From: Methanobacteriota archaeon
GTDB lineage: Archaea; Thermoplasmatota; Thermoplasmata; UBA10834
Direction: 5' to 3'
Assembly: GCA_020347645.1 (NCBI GenBank)
Contig: CP070736.1
Span: forward strand, 328,241-392,240
DNA: 64,000 nt
Shown piece after piece: positions 35,533 through 44,120 of this stretch. A program made the translations under genes and the position numbers. The notes under the pieces are model-generated. The model saw nothing but the letters and a program-made list of their open reading frames with translations. It ran no database searches and was not told the origin of the DNA. Position 1 is the first letter of the stretch, and every line of letters begins with the position of its first letter.

Positions 35533-35754
35533 GCCAGTAAGGATCCCGTTTGCTCTGGGCGGTTGCGACACTGCGTCCGGAGGTTTCAAACCCTTTCCTT
35601 TTGATTACACGTCGGGGACGACTTTGATGTTCCCGCAAACGCCAAACGCAATGCCCCACAAGCGTGCAGATGATGCCTGAGCTTGTAGAGGCGTTGTGCA
35701 CGCAACGGCAATGACTCTCATAAGATGATGTAGGTCTGCAAGTGAGGGAGGGTA
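35533..35754. promoter_or_regulatory. upstream region of the hdr-met operon
   Basis: 222 bp. CTCATAAGATG near 35717-35727 may be a weak TATA box, with GGGAGGG just before the ATG at 35755. A short inverted repeat CGTTG/CAACG lies at about 35693-35708. No gene is visible. Confidence 0.35.
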
Positions 35755-37011
35755 ATGACAACCAAGGTCCTCGTGATAGGTGGGGGTCCTGCGGGCTTGA
35801 CTGCAGCGGAGACCCTTGTGAGCAGGAAACAGGAAGTAGTGTTGGTCGAGAAAGAGGACAGCCTTGGAGGCATGGCTCGGGAACTTGCATGCAAGGGCAT
35901 CTCTGAATGCAGAGATTGCGGCGTGTGTTACGCTATCGACCGAGCTGACGAGGCCACCAGGACCCCTGGTCTGGAGGTGCTTCTAAAGTCGAACGTGACT
36001 TCCTTGGAAAGGGTCAACGGGGGTTTCAAAGTCAAGATACGCTCCCTGCCACGTTATGTCACCGGAGATTGCATAGACTGCAACAAGTGCGTCGAAGCCT
36101 GTCCTGTCGACGGCAAAGCGATTTTCGCACCTACTGGAAGCGGCAGACCGCGCCCTTACTGGATTGACCGCGGCAAATGCCTCCACTTCAAGAAGAGCAA
36201 GTGCGAGAAATGCGCGCAGGTATGCCCTACTAATGCAGTCGATTATGAAGACAGGGCAAAGAACGTGACCAGGAATGTGTCAAGAGTGATTCTCGCGACT
36301 GGAATCGAGCCGACTGATGCGAGGGAAGTGCCGCGTTTAGGCTACGGCACGGTTCCGAACGTGGTGTCAAGCGTGGACGTCGAGAGGATCCTCAACGACG
36401 AGGGGCGGGTTGTCAGACCATTGGATGGAGTGGCGCCGAAGAAGGTGGCAATGATACAGTGTGTGGGTTCCCGCAGCGAGAAATCCGGCGTCGAGTACTG
36501 CTCGAAGTTCTGCTGCAAGTACGGCACAAAGATCGCGCAGCTCATGATGGATGGCGACCCAGACATGGACCTGGATTTCTATTTCATGGACCTGAGGACA
36601 CTATATGAGCCTCAGGAGGACTTCAAGCGATGGGCAAAAGGCATGAAGAGGAAGGTGGAGAAGAAGAAGGTACCGCGGGTCAGACTAATAAGGAGTATGC
36701 CGTCTCAGGCATACCCGGGAGAGGAAGGCAAGATCTGGCTGAGGTCTTCGGGAGAGACCGACTCCGAGGTGACTGAGACTCCCTATGACCTCGTAGTATT
36801 ATCCGTAGGCATGAAGCCGCGAGCATTGCCAGAGAGTCTCACTTCTCCCCTGGGCGTGACCCTTGATTGCCACGGGTTTGCCCGGTGTGAGACTTCGGAC
36901 TGTGACCAGAAGGTGCTTGCACTCGGTGCTGCCTGCGGACCTATGGACATCGAGGAGACCGTCACCAACGCAATCGCTGCCGCAGCGATTCCGCCGAAGG
37001 AGGGGAATTGA
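35755..37011 (+). CDS. hdrA: HdrA-type flavoprotein, QmoA-like (methylene-THF module)
   Basis: 418 aa. FAD motif VLVIGGGPAGLTAAET with EKEDSLGGMA; HdrA cysteines in ECRDCGVCYA; inserted ferredoxin region (CIDCNKCVEACP and C-x(6-7)-CEKCAQVCP); then IQCVGSR and YCSKFCC. Domain order matches the protein at 22810-24117, but sequence has diverged clearly, so the two operons are old paralogues. It begins an operon of five genes ending in metF, joined by short overlaps. Probable role: electron transfer between a low-potential carrier and the MetVF reductase (inference). Confidence 0.85.
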   Translation: MTTKVLVIGGGPAGLTAAETLVSRKQEVVLVEKEDSLGGMARELACKGISECRDCGVCYAIDRADEATRTPGLEVLLKSNVTSLERVNGGFKVKIRSLPRYVTGDCIDCNKCVEACPVDGKAIFAPTGSGRPRPYWIDRGKCLHFKKSKCEKCAQVCPTNAVDYEDRAKNVTRNVSRVILATGIEPTDAREVPRLGYGTVPNVVSSVDVERILNDEGRVVRPLDGVAPKKVAMIQCVGSRSEKSGVEYCSKFCCKYGTKIAQLMMDGDPDMDLDFYFMDLRTLYEPQEDFKRWAKGMKRKVEKKKVPRVRLIRSMPSQAYPGEEGKIWLRSSGETDSEVTETPYDLVVLSVGMKPRALPESLTSPLGVTLDCHGFARCETSDCDQKVLALGAACGPMDIEETVTNAIAAAAIPPKEGN

Positions 37012-38591
37012 TGAAGCGCAGGGTACAGGTCGTTATATGTCGCACGTGCTCTGGAGCGGCGGATGTTCTGGATGTCGATCGGCTTCTGAGAGTAGCTTCG
37101 GACGCACCCTATGTCGGTTCCGCTGTGATCGTCAACTACGCCTGCAACAAGAAGTCAATATCGGAAATTGTGGATGACGCTAAGAGCAAAGAAGTCGACC
37201 GACTGCTGCTGGTTCCTTGCTCAAAGAAGGATGTCTCTCCTACCTTGTTCCAGGCTTATGTCAAGAAGGCCAAGATGAACGAATTCTTGATGGAGACTGT
37301 GGACCTCGTTGGCGAGGCAGCTCTCCCGCACAGAGACGATCCCGCCCGCGCTCAGGCAAAAGCTGAGGCTAAGCTACTTGCGGCAATCGCCCGCACTGCT
37401 TTGCTCGAACCATTGCATAAGATCACAGAGGACATGAGAACCAAGAACGTTGTCGTCATCGGAGCAGGCGTTGCTGGGGTCGAAGCCGCGACCACTGCCG
37501 CCAACCTTGGCATGCATACGATCATCATCGAGAAATCTGAAAAGAAGCTCAAGGTGCCCGGAGTCATGATGACAAAGTCGCGAGTCATCTCTACAGAAGG
37601 GCACGCGGGCAATTACAGTCTGTCCATAGAGGCGGGGGAGAAGAGGGAAACCCTGGAATGCGCCGCAGTCGTCGTTGCGTCTGGAGGTGATTGGTCGGAT
37701 GCAGAGAGGCGCTTCATCGACGCCGCACCGGATTCGAAACCGTTGTATCAACTGGATAGGGATGTAAGTGAAGGGAAGACACCTGACGGAACCGTCATCA
37801 TAATTGACACACCTGACCCCGAGGGCGCAAGAACCGCGGCTCAGGATTTCGCTTGGGAAGAAGCGCTCGACTGCGCCATCGAGATACGAAAGAAATCACC
37901 AGCCACGGAGGTCTACCTCCTATTTCAAGAGATGCGCGCGATGGGACTGGCTGAACTAGCATACAAGGAAGCTGCGGGGTTGGGCGTCACGTTCGTCCGA
38001 TATGATGCGAAGAGACCCCCAGAGTTCGATTCTGAAGACGGGAATCGTGTGACTGTCTTGGACATGGCCCAGGATGAGACCCTTTCCATAGCGTTTGACG
38101 CCCTCTACTATGCCTCGGTATCTCCGAATCCAGACAACATCGCTATTGCTGACGCTCTGCGTATTCCGATGTCTCCGAGTGGCGGCATTAGAAGAGGCAG
38201 CATACAGAGAGGCCCCGTGACTACATTACGCCCCGGAATATTCGTCTGCGGGTCTGCCAAGTTCCCAAAATCCGAAGGAATGGCAAGGCTCGAGGGAAGA
38301 GCTGCCGGATTGCTCGCCGCCCAATTTGCCGCTGCCGGTGAAGTGGAATCCGGAGGTTCCGTTGCAGAGGTAGCACCCGAAAAGTGCTCGGCTTGTCTAA
38401 CGTGCGTTAGGACATGTCCTTACGAAGCACCGTTCATAGGCGTCGCTGGGAAGGCAGAGATCGCGATTCAGATGTGCCAGGGTTGTGGCATGTGTGCGGG
38501 AATATGCCCCAGCAAGGCCATCGAATTGCACCACTTCACCGATGAACAGCTCTTGACGGAGGCCGCCGTCTATCTCAGGGGTGATTTCTAA
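37011..38591 (+). CDS. hdrA: HdrA-type flavoprotein, QmoB-like, with altered cofactor sites
   Basis: 526 aa. Same plan as the formate-module paralogue: N-terminal domain (VVICRTCSGAADV, VPCSKKDVSP), an FAD domain (NVVVIGAGVAGVEAAT), IFVCGSAKFP, and two terminal clusters (CSACLTCVRTCP and CQGCGMCAGICP). Differences: the GG of the second FAD motif is replaced (EKSEKKLKVPG), and the VNCTGSR/YCSRICC segment is missing, its place taken by IIIDTPDPEGA. So one cluster or thiol site seen in HdrA is probably lost. The ATG overlaps the previous stop as TGATG with GGAGG upstream. Confidence 0.82.
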   Translation: MKRRVQVVICRTCSGAADVLDVDRLLRVASDAPYVGSAVIVNYACNKKSISEIVDDAKSKEVDRLLLVPCSKKDVSPTLFQAYVKKAKMNEFLMETVDLVGEAALPHRDDPARAQAKAEAKLLAAIARTALLEPLHKITEDMRTKNVVVIGAGVAGVEAATTAANLGMHTIIIEKSEKKLKVPGVMMTKSRVISTEGHAGNYSLSIEAGEKRETLECAAVVVASGGDWSDAERRFIDAAPDSKPLYQLDRDVSEGKTPDGTVIIIDTPDPEGARTAAQDFAWEEALDCAIEIRKKSPATEVYLLFQEMRAMGLAELAYKEAAGLGVTFVRYDAKRPPEFDSEDGNRVTVLDMAQDETLSIAFDALYYASVSPNPDNIAIADALRIPMSPSGGIRRGSIQRGPVTTLRPGIFVCGSAKFPKSEGMARLEGRAAGLLAAQFAAAGEVESGGSVAEVAPEKCSACLTCVRTCPYEAPFIGVAGKAEIAIQMCQGCGMCAGICPSKAIELHHFTDEQLLTEAAVYLRGDF

Positions 38592-39010
38592 TGCCGGACA
38601 GAGAACCGAAGATCGTCGGCTTCTGCTGCGAGAAACACGGGATCGACAGCGTAGACCTTGCGGCCAGAAGCGGCAGACAGTATGATTCGAGCATCAGACT
38701 GGTCAGAGTGCCCTGTACTGGCAGAGTCGACGGGACACACCTCCTCAAGGCACTTGAAGAAGGTGCCGACGCGGTTTTCGTGCTCGGCTGTCTGGAGAAG
38801 AACTGCTATTACGATACGGGATCTATCGAAGGACGGAAGAGAGTGGCATATGTTAAATCAATGCTTTCCGAGGTCGGAATCGAACCGGAGCGCGTAGAGA
38901 TGTTCAATGCCAGCTCTTCCATGTCCTGGAAATTCTCCGAGATCGCCTCGAATATGGTGAAAGTGGCCGCGCGTCTTGGGCCAATTGGGTCGAGGGGTGG
39001 TGGAAGATGA
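38591..39010 (+). CDS. mvhD: MvhD-like protein with a changed cysteine set
   Basis: 139 aa, same length as the paralogue at 25805-26224. It keeps FCC, VPCTGRVDG and LGCLEKNCYYDTGS, but the third cysteine of the first motif is a His (CCEKHG instead of CCNWCS). This could still bind a 2Fe-2S cluster with mixed ligation, or a different centre. Overlap TAATG with hdrA and ATGA with metV. Likely links the HdrA pair to the MetVF reductase (inference). Confidence 0.85.
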   Translation: MPDREPKIVGFCCEKHGIDSVDLAARSGRQYDSSIRLVRVPCTGRVDGTHLLKALEEGADAVFVLGCLEKNCYYDTGSIEGRKRVAYVKSMLSEVGIEPERVEMFNASSSMSWKFSEIASNMVKVAARLGPIGSRGGGR

Positions 39011-39711
39011 TTATTGCAGAGCGCAAGCCCCTCGGTGAGATTGCGATGATGGTCGCCCCGCACGAAAAGGTCACGGTGATAGGATGCAGGAGTTGTGTGG
39101 CGATATGTCTCGCCGGGGGCGAGAAGGAGGTCGACACACTCGTATCAGCCATGAAACTCAAGAGTATGAACGAAGGGCGTACCCAGTACTTCGACGGGTT
39201 CGTTCTTGAAAGACAGTGTGAAAAGGAATGGGTAAAGGAAGTCGAAGATAAGATCCTCGCAGCCGACGTTGTGCTTTCGATGTCTTGTTCACTTGGAGCG
39301 CAGACAATCGGGGACTTGTACCCGGAGAAAATCGTTGTGCCGGGATTGAACACAGCTATGTTCGGCGTTCCTGAGGAGCAGGGAGTATGGTCCGAGAAAT
39401 GCCTTGGATGCGGAGACTGCATAATCCACACGACCGGAGGCATATGTCCGATTGCCAGATGCGCCAAGAGCATGCTCAATGGTCCATGCGGAGGATCGTC
39501 CAACGGGCATTGCGAGGTCAACCTCGAAATCGAATGTGCATGGTACGCGATATATGAACGATTGAAGCTCCAGGACAGGCTCGACCTGATGGATACGGTT
39601 AGGCCCCCTAAGGAATGGAGTACGAGCCATAGCGGAGGGCGAAGGGTGATAGTGCGAGAGGATGCCAAGCTCACCCCGCACCAGATCAGAGGAAAGGAGG
39701 CGTCGCTATGA
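39007..39711 (+). CDS. metV: MetV, Fe-S/zinc subunit of methylene-THF reductase
   Basis: 234 aa. N-terminal GCRSCVAICLAGGEKEV motif and a C-terminal Cys-rich region CLGCGDCIIHTTGGICP, then a RCAKSMLNGPCGGSSNGHC segment, which match MetV (annotated as MTHFR C-terminal domain). In acetogens such as Moorella, MetV binds clusters and feeds MetF, and is associated with HdrABC and MvhD (established). Here it follows an HdrA-HdrA-MvhD set directly, with ATGA overlaps on both sides. Confidence 0.9.
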   Translation: MIIAERKPLGEIAMMVAPHEKVTVIGCRSCVAICLAGGEKEVDTLVSAMKLKSMNEGRTQYFDGFVLERQCEKEWVKEVEDKILAADVVLSMSCSLGAQTIGDLYPEKIVVPGLNTAMFGVPEEQGVWSEKCLGCGDCIIHTTGGICPIARCAKSMLNGPCGGSSNGHCEVNLEIECAWYAIYERLKLQDRLDLMDTVRPPKEWSTSHSGGRRVIVREDAKLTPHQIRGKEASL

Positions 39712-40628
39712 AGGCTGGAAGCAATCTGGAGAAGGTGCTCGAAGCAGGCAAGTTCGCCGTCACCGCGGAGATTGGCCCACCCCAGTCATCAAACCCGGAA
39801 CCATTGACACATCATGCTAGAATGATGAAGGGATCTGCCGACGCTTTCAACCTTACAGACAACCAGACTGCGGTCGTCAGGCTATCCAGTATTGCCAGCG
39901 CAGCGATAATCATGAGGGAAGATATCGAGCCAGTCATCCAGATGACTTGCAGGGATAGAAACAGGATTGCCCTTCAGAGCGACCTCCTGGGAGCAAGCGC
40001 GATTGGCGTCAAGAATGTGCTTTGCCTAACGGGGGACCACCAAACCTTCGGAAATGAGAGAGCTGCGAAAAGTGTGTTCGATTTCGACTCCGTGTCCGAA
40101 CTCTACACATTCGACAAGCTCAGGACCGAGGGACTGCAATCAGGAGGAACCGTAATCGATGACAAGCCCGAGTTGTATCTCGGCTGCGCGGAGAATCCCT
40201 TCGCTACTCCGTATGAATTCAGAGCAACGAGATTGGCAAAGAAAGTCGACTCTGGCGCTGATTTCGTGCAGACTCAAGCGATATTCGACATGGATATGTT
40301 CGAAAAATGGATGGACGAGGTCAGGAGCAGAGGCTTGGACAAGAAGACTCACATCCTTGCCGGCGTAATTCCGATGAAGACAGCAGGAGCAGCGAGATAC
40401 ATGAAGAACAAGGTGCCTGGAATGATAGTCCCCGATTACATCATTGAGAGAATGAGAAACGCCTCAGACGCGAAGGAGGAGGGCATAAGACTGTGCGTCG
40501 AGCAGATCGAGACTTTGAAGACCATCAAGGGTGTGCACGGGGTCCACGTAATGGCAGTCATGTGGGAGGAGATGGTGCCCCGAATAGTGGAAATGGCCGG
40601 ACTTCTTCCTAGACCTACCGTTAAGTAG
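39708..40628 (+). CDS. metF: methylenetetrahydrofolate reductase catalytic subunit
   Basis: 306 aa TIM-barrel flavoprotein. FAVTAEIGPPQSSNPEP at the start, a PVIQMTCRDRNRIALQSDLLG segment, the VLCLTGDH motif, LYLGCAENPF, GADFVQTQAIFDMDMF and a C-terminal GVHGVHVMAVMWE. It reduces methylene-THF to methyl-THF with FMN or FAD. No NADH-binding partner is present; MetV and the Hdr module upstream are the probable electron source. Last gene of the operon. Confidence 0.95.
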   Translation: MKAGSNLEKVLEAGKFAVTAEIGPPQSSNPEPLTHHARMMKGSADAFNLTDNQTAVVRLSSIASAAIIMREDIEPVIQMTCRDRNRIALQSDLLGASAIGVKNVLCLTGDHQTFGNERAAKSVFDFDSVSELYTFDKLRTEGLQSGGTVIDDKPELYLGCAENPFATPYEFRATRLAKKVDSGADFVQTQAIFDMDMFEKWMDEVRSRGLDKKTHILAGVIPMKTAGAARYMKNKVPGMIVPDYIIERMRNASDAKEEGIRLCVEQIETLKTIKGVHGVHVMAVMWEEMVPRIVEMAGLLPRPTVK

Positions 40629-40728
40629 TCGTGGTACGGCAAGGAAGGATATCTCGGTTGCCGCTGTTAAGGGCTTTCAGCAAGCGCAACTATCTTAGCT
40701 GAGTTGGCTCTATTACCATATCGAGATA

Positions 40729-42396
40729 ATGGCATCACCCGCCTTTGACGCTCTGAACGAGCGAATGCTTCATAGGCTGTTCGATATCAACCCAGACATG
40801 GCTACAATCCTGGGAAGACATGATCCGTACGACCACCTTCTACCACACGGCGGCGTCAGGAGGCTTGAAGACAACCTCGCACTGTTGAGAGACTGGGCTC
40901 AAGAAGCGAAGCGAGTCTCTGACGGTGAACAGCTGTCCAGAGACCAATCCATCTCTATGGAAGTCCTGAACATGACCCTCGCACTCCAGGAATTCGCCTT
41001 GATAGATTATCCCGTCTGGAAGATGAATCCGGATGCCTTTGAACAGCCAGGATGGACTCTATTCACGATGTTGATACGGAACTACGCACCGTTTGAGAGC
41101 AGAATCAAAGGGATCACATCAAGAATCGAGCGGCTGCCAAAATACCTAGCCCAATTCCAGGAGCGTTTCGATGATTCTCGCGCTGTACGTCCCTGGGCAG
41201 AGGCGGCGCTCGAGGGATGCGATGCGTTCCCCACATTCCTGACTTCGATAAGGCTCATCTCTGCTGGCAAAGTTGCCTTAGACCTCCAAGAGAAGCTCGA
41301 AGACGATTGTGACAAGTGCGCGGAAATCGTGAAGTCTCATCGCGAATGGTTGACGGGCATTATTGATGAAGCCACGGACGAATTCGCACTGGGAAAGGAG
41401 AAACTGGCAAAGCTTCTGAGCATCAGAGGCTTCGACCTCACACCGAAAGACATGCTCGACATCGGTGAAGACTATCTCGCCAAGATGCGAAGGCAACGTA
41501 GCGAAATAGCGAAGAGAATCGTGCCAAATGGCGACATGCATATCGTAACGAAGACCATCCGAGAGAACAGCGCATCATCATTCGACGACGTGATTCGGGA
41601 AACTGTCGAGGAGACTCAGAAGGCTATGACATTCATATCAGAACATAGCCTTGCCACTTTGGATAATTATGCCGTGCTCGACATCTACGAGACTCCGGAG
41701 TTCCTCAGACCGGCGCTGCCGGTCGCAGCGCTCATGTCACCAGCGAAGTTCGAGGAATCTCAGATCGGTGCGTATCTGATGACTCGTCCAAAGGAGGCGA
41801 GCGATATTTCTGCTCTCTGGAATAGAGCGATGATCACCAACACGACGGTTCATGAGGCATATCCAGGCCATTTCCTTCAGTGTGTTATGTCCAACAAGAT
41901 GCCGTGGATGCACCAACTCCCACACATGTTCGCAATGGCAGACACGATGACCCCGCCATATGAGACAGGCGAAGGATGGGCGCACTATTGCGAGGAGATG
42001 ATGTACGAGGAAGGATTTGAGGCGACGGACCAGGCAGCCGTAGCGATGTTGGATGCAGGTATATGGAGAGCGTGCAGAACGATCTACGACGTGAAGCTAC
42101 ACAGCGGAATGGCAACCATAGAAGAGATGGCGGACCTACTTGCAAAGGAGTCGAACACTGTGATCTCAGCTGCCAGAGAAGATGTAATTGGATTCTCGCG
42201 TGCACCTGCGTACCCGTTGTCATACCTGATAGGCAAACACCTCGTCAACGAGTTGCGGAGCCGATTGATGAACACTCTTGGCCAGGAGTTTGACAAGAAG
42301 AAGTTCCATGACCGACTGGCGGAGAACGGCAATCTTCCGTTCAACATTGCCAAGAGAGTCATCTGGGAGGACCTGACTGGCCGCAAGGATTATTGA
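40729..42396 (+). CDS. DUF885 zinc peptidase-like protein
   Basis: 555 aa, mostly helical. The metal motif is TTVHEAYPGHFLQ (HEAYPGH, residues about 375), followed by TGEGWAHYCEEMMYEEGF, both typical of DUF885. These proteins are related to M32-type carboxypeptidases; natural substrates are uncertain. No signal peptide, so it is cytoplasmic. A weak TATA-like CTATTACCATAT lies at about 40706-40717. It stands alone between metF and purH and may serve peptide degradation, a common lifestyle in this archaeal group (inference). Confidence 0.87.
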   Translation: MASPAFDALNERMLHRLFDINPDMATILGRHDPYDHLLPHGGVRRLEDNLALLRDWAQEAKRVSDGEQLSRDQSISMEVLNMTLALQEFALIDYPVWKMNPDAFEQPGWTLFTMLIRNYAPFESRIKGITSRIERLPKYLAQFQERFDDSRAVRPWAEAALEGCDAFPTFLTSIRLISAGKVALDLQEKLEDDCDKCAEIVKSHREWLTGIIDEATDEFALGKEKLAKLLSIRGFDLTPKDMLDIGEDYLAKMRRQRSEIAKRIVPNGDMHIVTKTIRENSASSFDDVIRETVEETQKAMTFISEHSLATLDNYAVLDIYETPEFLRPALPVAALMSPAKFEESQIGAYLMTRPKEASDISALWNRAMITNTTVHEAYPGHFLQCVMSNKMPWMHQLPHMFAMADTMTPPYETGEGWAHYCEEMMYEEGFEATDQAAVAMLDAGIWRACRTIYDVKLHSGMATIEEMADLLAKESNTVISAAREDVIGFSRAPAYPLSYLIGKHLVNELRSRLMNTLGQEFDKKKFHDRLAENGNLPFNIAKRVIWEDLTGRKDY

Positions 42397-42423
42397 CCGA
42401 ACTGCCAAGTAGCTACGAAAATC

Positions 42424-42431
42424 GTTATAAC
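42424..42431 (+). promoter_or_regulatory. TATA box of purH
   Basis: GTTATAAC. Transcription would start near 42453, leaving a GC-rich leader of about 68 bases before the ATG at 42521. Confidence 0.5.
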
Positions 42432-42520
42432 CGTTCAGGCAATACTCTCGTGGCATACCTTTGCCTTGCAGGGGGAGGGATGCTTTGGCCAGGCGTTGCC
42501 GACACTGTGGAGTAGATAGT

Positions 42521-44077
42521 ATGAGCAAGGTGAAGAGAGCGCTCTTGAGCGTTTCGGACAAGACAGGACTAGCTGAATTTGCCAAAGGTCTTTCTGAGCT
42601 TGGGGTGGCCATCATATCGACCGGAGGAACTGCGACCATGCTCGAAAGCAGCGGCGTGCCTGTGATCGGCGTGTCCGATGTAACCAAGTTCCCGGAAATG
42701 CTGGATGGACGCGTCAAGACCCTCCATCCTGCCATCCATGGAGGACTCCTAGCAGTAAGAGACAAAGCGAATCACATGGAGGCCATCGGCAAGCATGGTA
42801 TCGAGCCTATAGACATGGTCGTGGTCAATCTATATCCATTCGAGGCGACGGTCTCCAAGAAGGATGTCAAGTTGGAGGACGCAGTGGAAAACATAGACAT
42901 AGGAGGACCGTCCATGCTCAGATCTGCGGCGAAGAATCACGCCTCTGTCGCTGTGGTCGTAAATCCTGCTCAGTACTCGGACGTACTGCTGGAGCTCAAG
43001 GAAAACGACTGCAAGCTCTCGCTTGCGACAAGACAGAAACTGGCTCTCGAAGCTTTCAGAGCTACGGCAAGATACGATTCTGCAATATCCAATTTCCTAG
43101 GCAAGCAGTTTTCAAGAGACGAACTCTTCCCTTCGAACCTGACGCTCTCTTTCGAGAAATTACACGATCTCAGATACGGTGAGAATCCTCACCAGAAGGC
43201 TGCCTTCTACAAGGACCTATTCGACCAGACGCCGCTGAGTGCAGCCGCCGCCGAGAAGGTCCACGGCAAACAGATATCCTACTGCAATGTGCTAGACCTC
43301 GACTCAGCACTCGCGATTGTATCTGATTTTGAGAAACCCACTGCAGCCGTCATAAAACACACCAACCCTTCGGGGGTTGCCAGCGCCGACACGACTGCTG
43401 AAGCATTTAGGGTGGCATACAATGCGGATTCTGTTAGCGCGTTCGGCTGTGTTGTAGGGCTTAACCGTGAGGTCGATATCGACACCGCCGAGGAGATCTC
43501 AAATCATTTCGTCGAAGCGGTTATTGCGCCTGGATATTCATCCGACGCTGAGAAGCTCCTCGGAGAGAAGAAGAACATACGGCTGATGCGCACCAACGCG
43601 CCCATAAAGCGCGAAGACGGCAGACTCATGATGGCAAAGGTGAAAGGAGGGTTGCTGGTGCAGACCGATCCCTACACGGATCTGGATAAGGAGAAACTGA
43701 AGATCGTGACGAAGAGGATCCCAACCGATGACGAGATAAATGCTATGATCTTCGGGGTCAAGGTCTGCCGGCATATAAAATCCAATACGATCCTTCTTGT
43801 CAAGGGCGAAAGAACCGTCGGAGTCGGCGCAGGACAGATGAGCAGAGTAGATTCTGCCAGAATTGCAGGCATGAAGGCAGGGGATGACGCGAAGGGTAGC
43901 GTGCTCATATCTGACGCATTCTTTCCGTTCAGAGATGGCGTGGACGCGGCTGCGAACGTCGGAGTATCAGCAATCATTCAGCCCGGTGGTTCCATGAGAG
44001 ACGATGAGGCTATCGCCGCTGCGGACGAACACGGGATCGCTATGGTGTTCAGTGGTCTTCGGCTATTCAAACACTGA
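42521..44077 (+). CDS. purH: bifunctional AICAR transformylase / IMP cyclohydrolase
   Basis: 518 aa. The N-terminal MGS-like domain has VKRALLSVSDKTGLAEFA, STGGTATMLESSGVPV and VKTLHPAIHGGLL; the C-terminal transformylase has LRYGENPHQKAAFY, AAVIKHTNPSGVA and the final ADEHGIAMVFSG. It uses 10-formyl-THF to finish IMP, so it needs the folate pool made by Fhs and FolD. Many archaea use formate-dependent PurP and PurO instead; PurH agrees with a folate-based organism. The ATG at 42521 follows GTGGAG; the longer frame from 42461 has no conserved start. Confidence 0.95.
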   Translation: MSKVKRALLSVSDKTGLAEFAKGLSELGVAIISTGGTATMLESSGVPVIGVSDVTKFPEMLDGRVKTLHPAIHGGLLAVRDKANHMEAIGKHGIEPIDMVVVNLYPFEATVSKKDVKLEDAVENIDIGGPSMLRSAAKNHASVAVVVNPAQYSDVLLELKENDCKLSLATRQKLALEAFRATARYDSAISNFLGKQFSRDELFPSNLTLSFEKLHDLRYGENPHQKAAFYKDLFDQTPLSAAAAEKVHGKQISYCNVLDLDSALAIVSDFEKPTAAVIKHTNPSGVASADTTAEAFRVAYNADSVSAFGCVVGLNREVDIDTAEEISNHFVEAVIAPGYSSDAEKLLGEKKNIRLMRTNAPIKREDGRLMMAKVKGGLLVQTDPYTDLDKEKLKIVTKRIPTDDEINAMIFGVKVCRHIKSNTILLVKGERTVGVGAGQMSRVDSARIAGMKAGDDAKGSVLISDAFFPFRDGVDAAANVGVSAIIQPGGSMRDDEAIAAADEHGIAMVFSGLRLFKH

Positions 44078-44120
44078 AGCTCCGAGACCCGTTCAGCCTC
44101 GATTCGGGTTCGAGCATGGT

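Noticed and set aside
34318-35589. 423-codon open frame on the minus strand across fhs
   Set aside because: Fully antisense to a clear fhs gene; composition is a shadow of its codon bias and no motif is recognisable.
42480-42515. 11-codon upstream frame before purH ending just before its SD site
   Set aside because: The GGGGGAGGG stretch abuts its ATG with no spacing, so it cannot serve as its ribosome site; probably chance.
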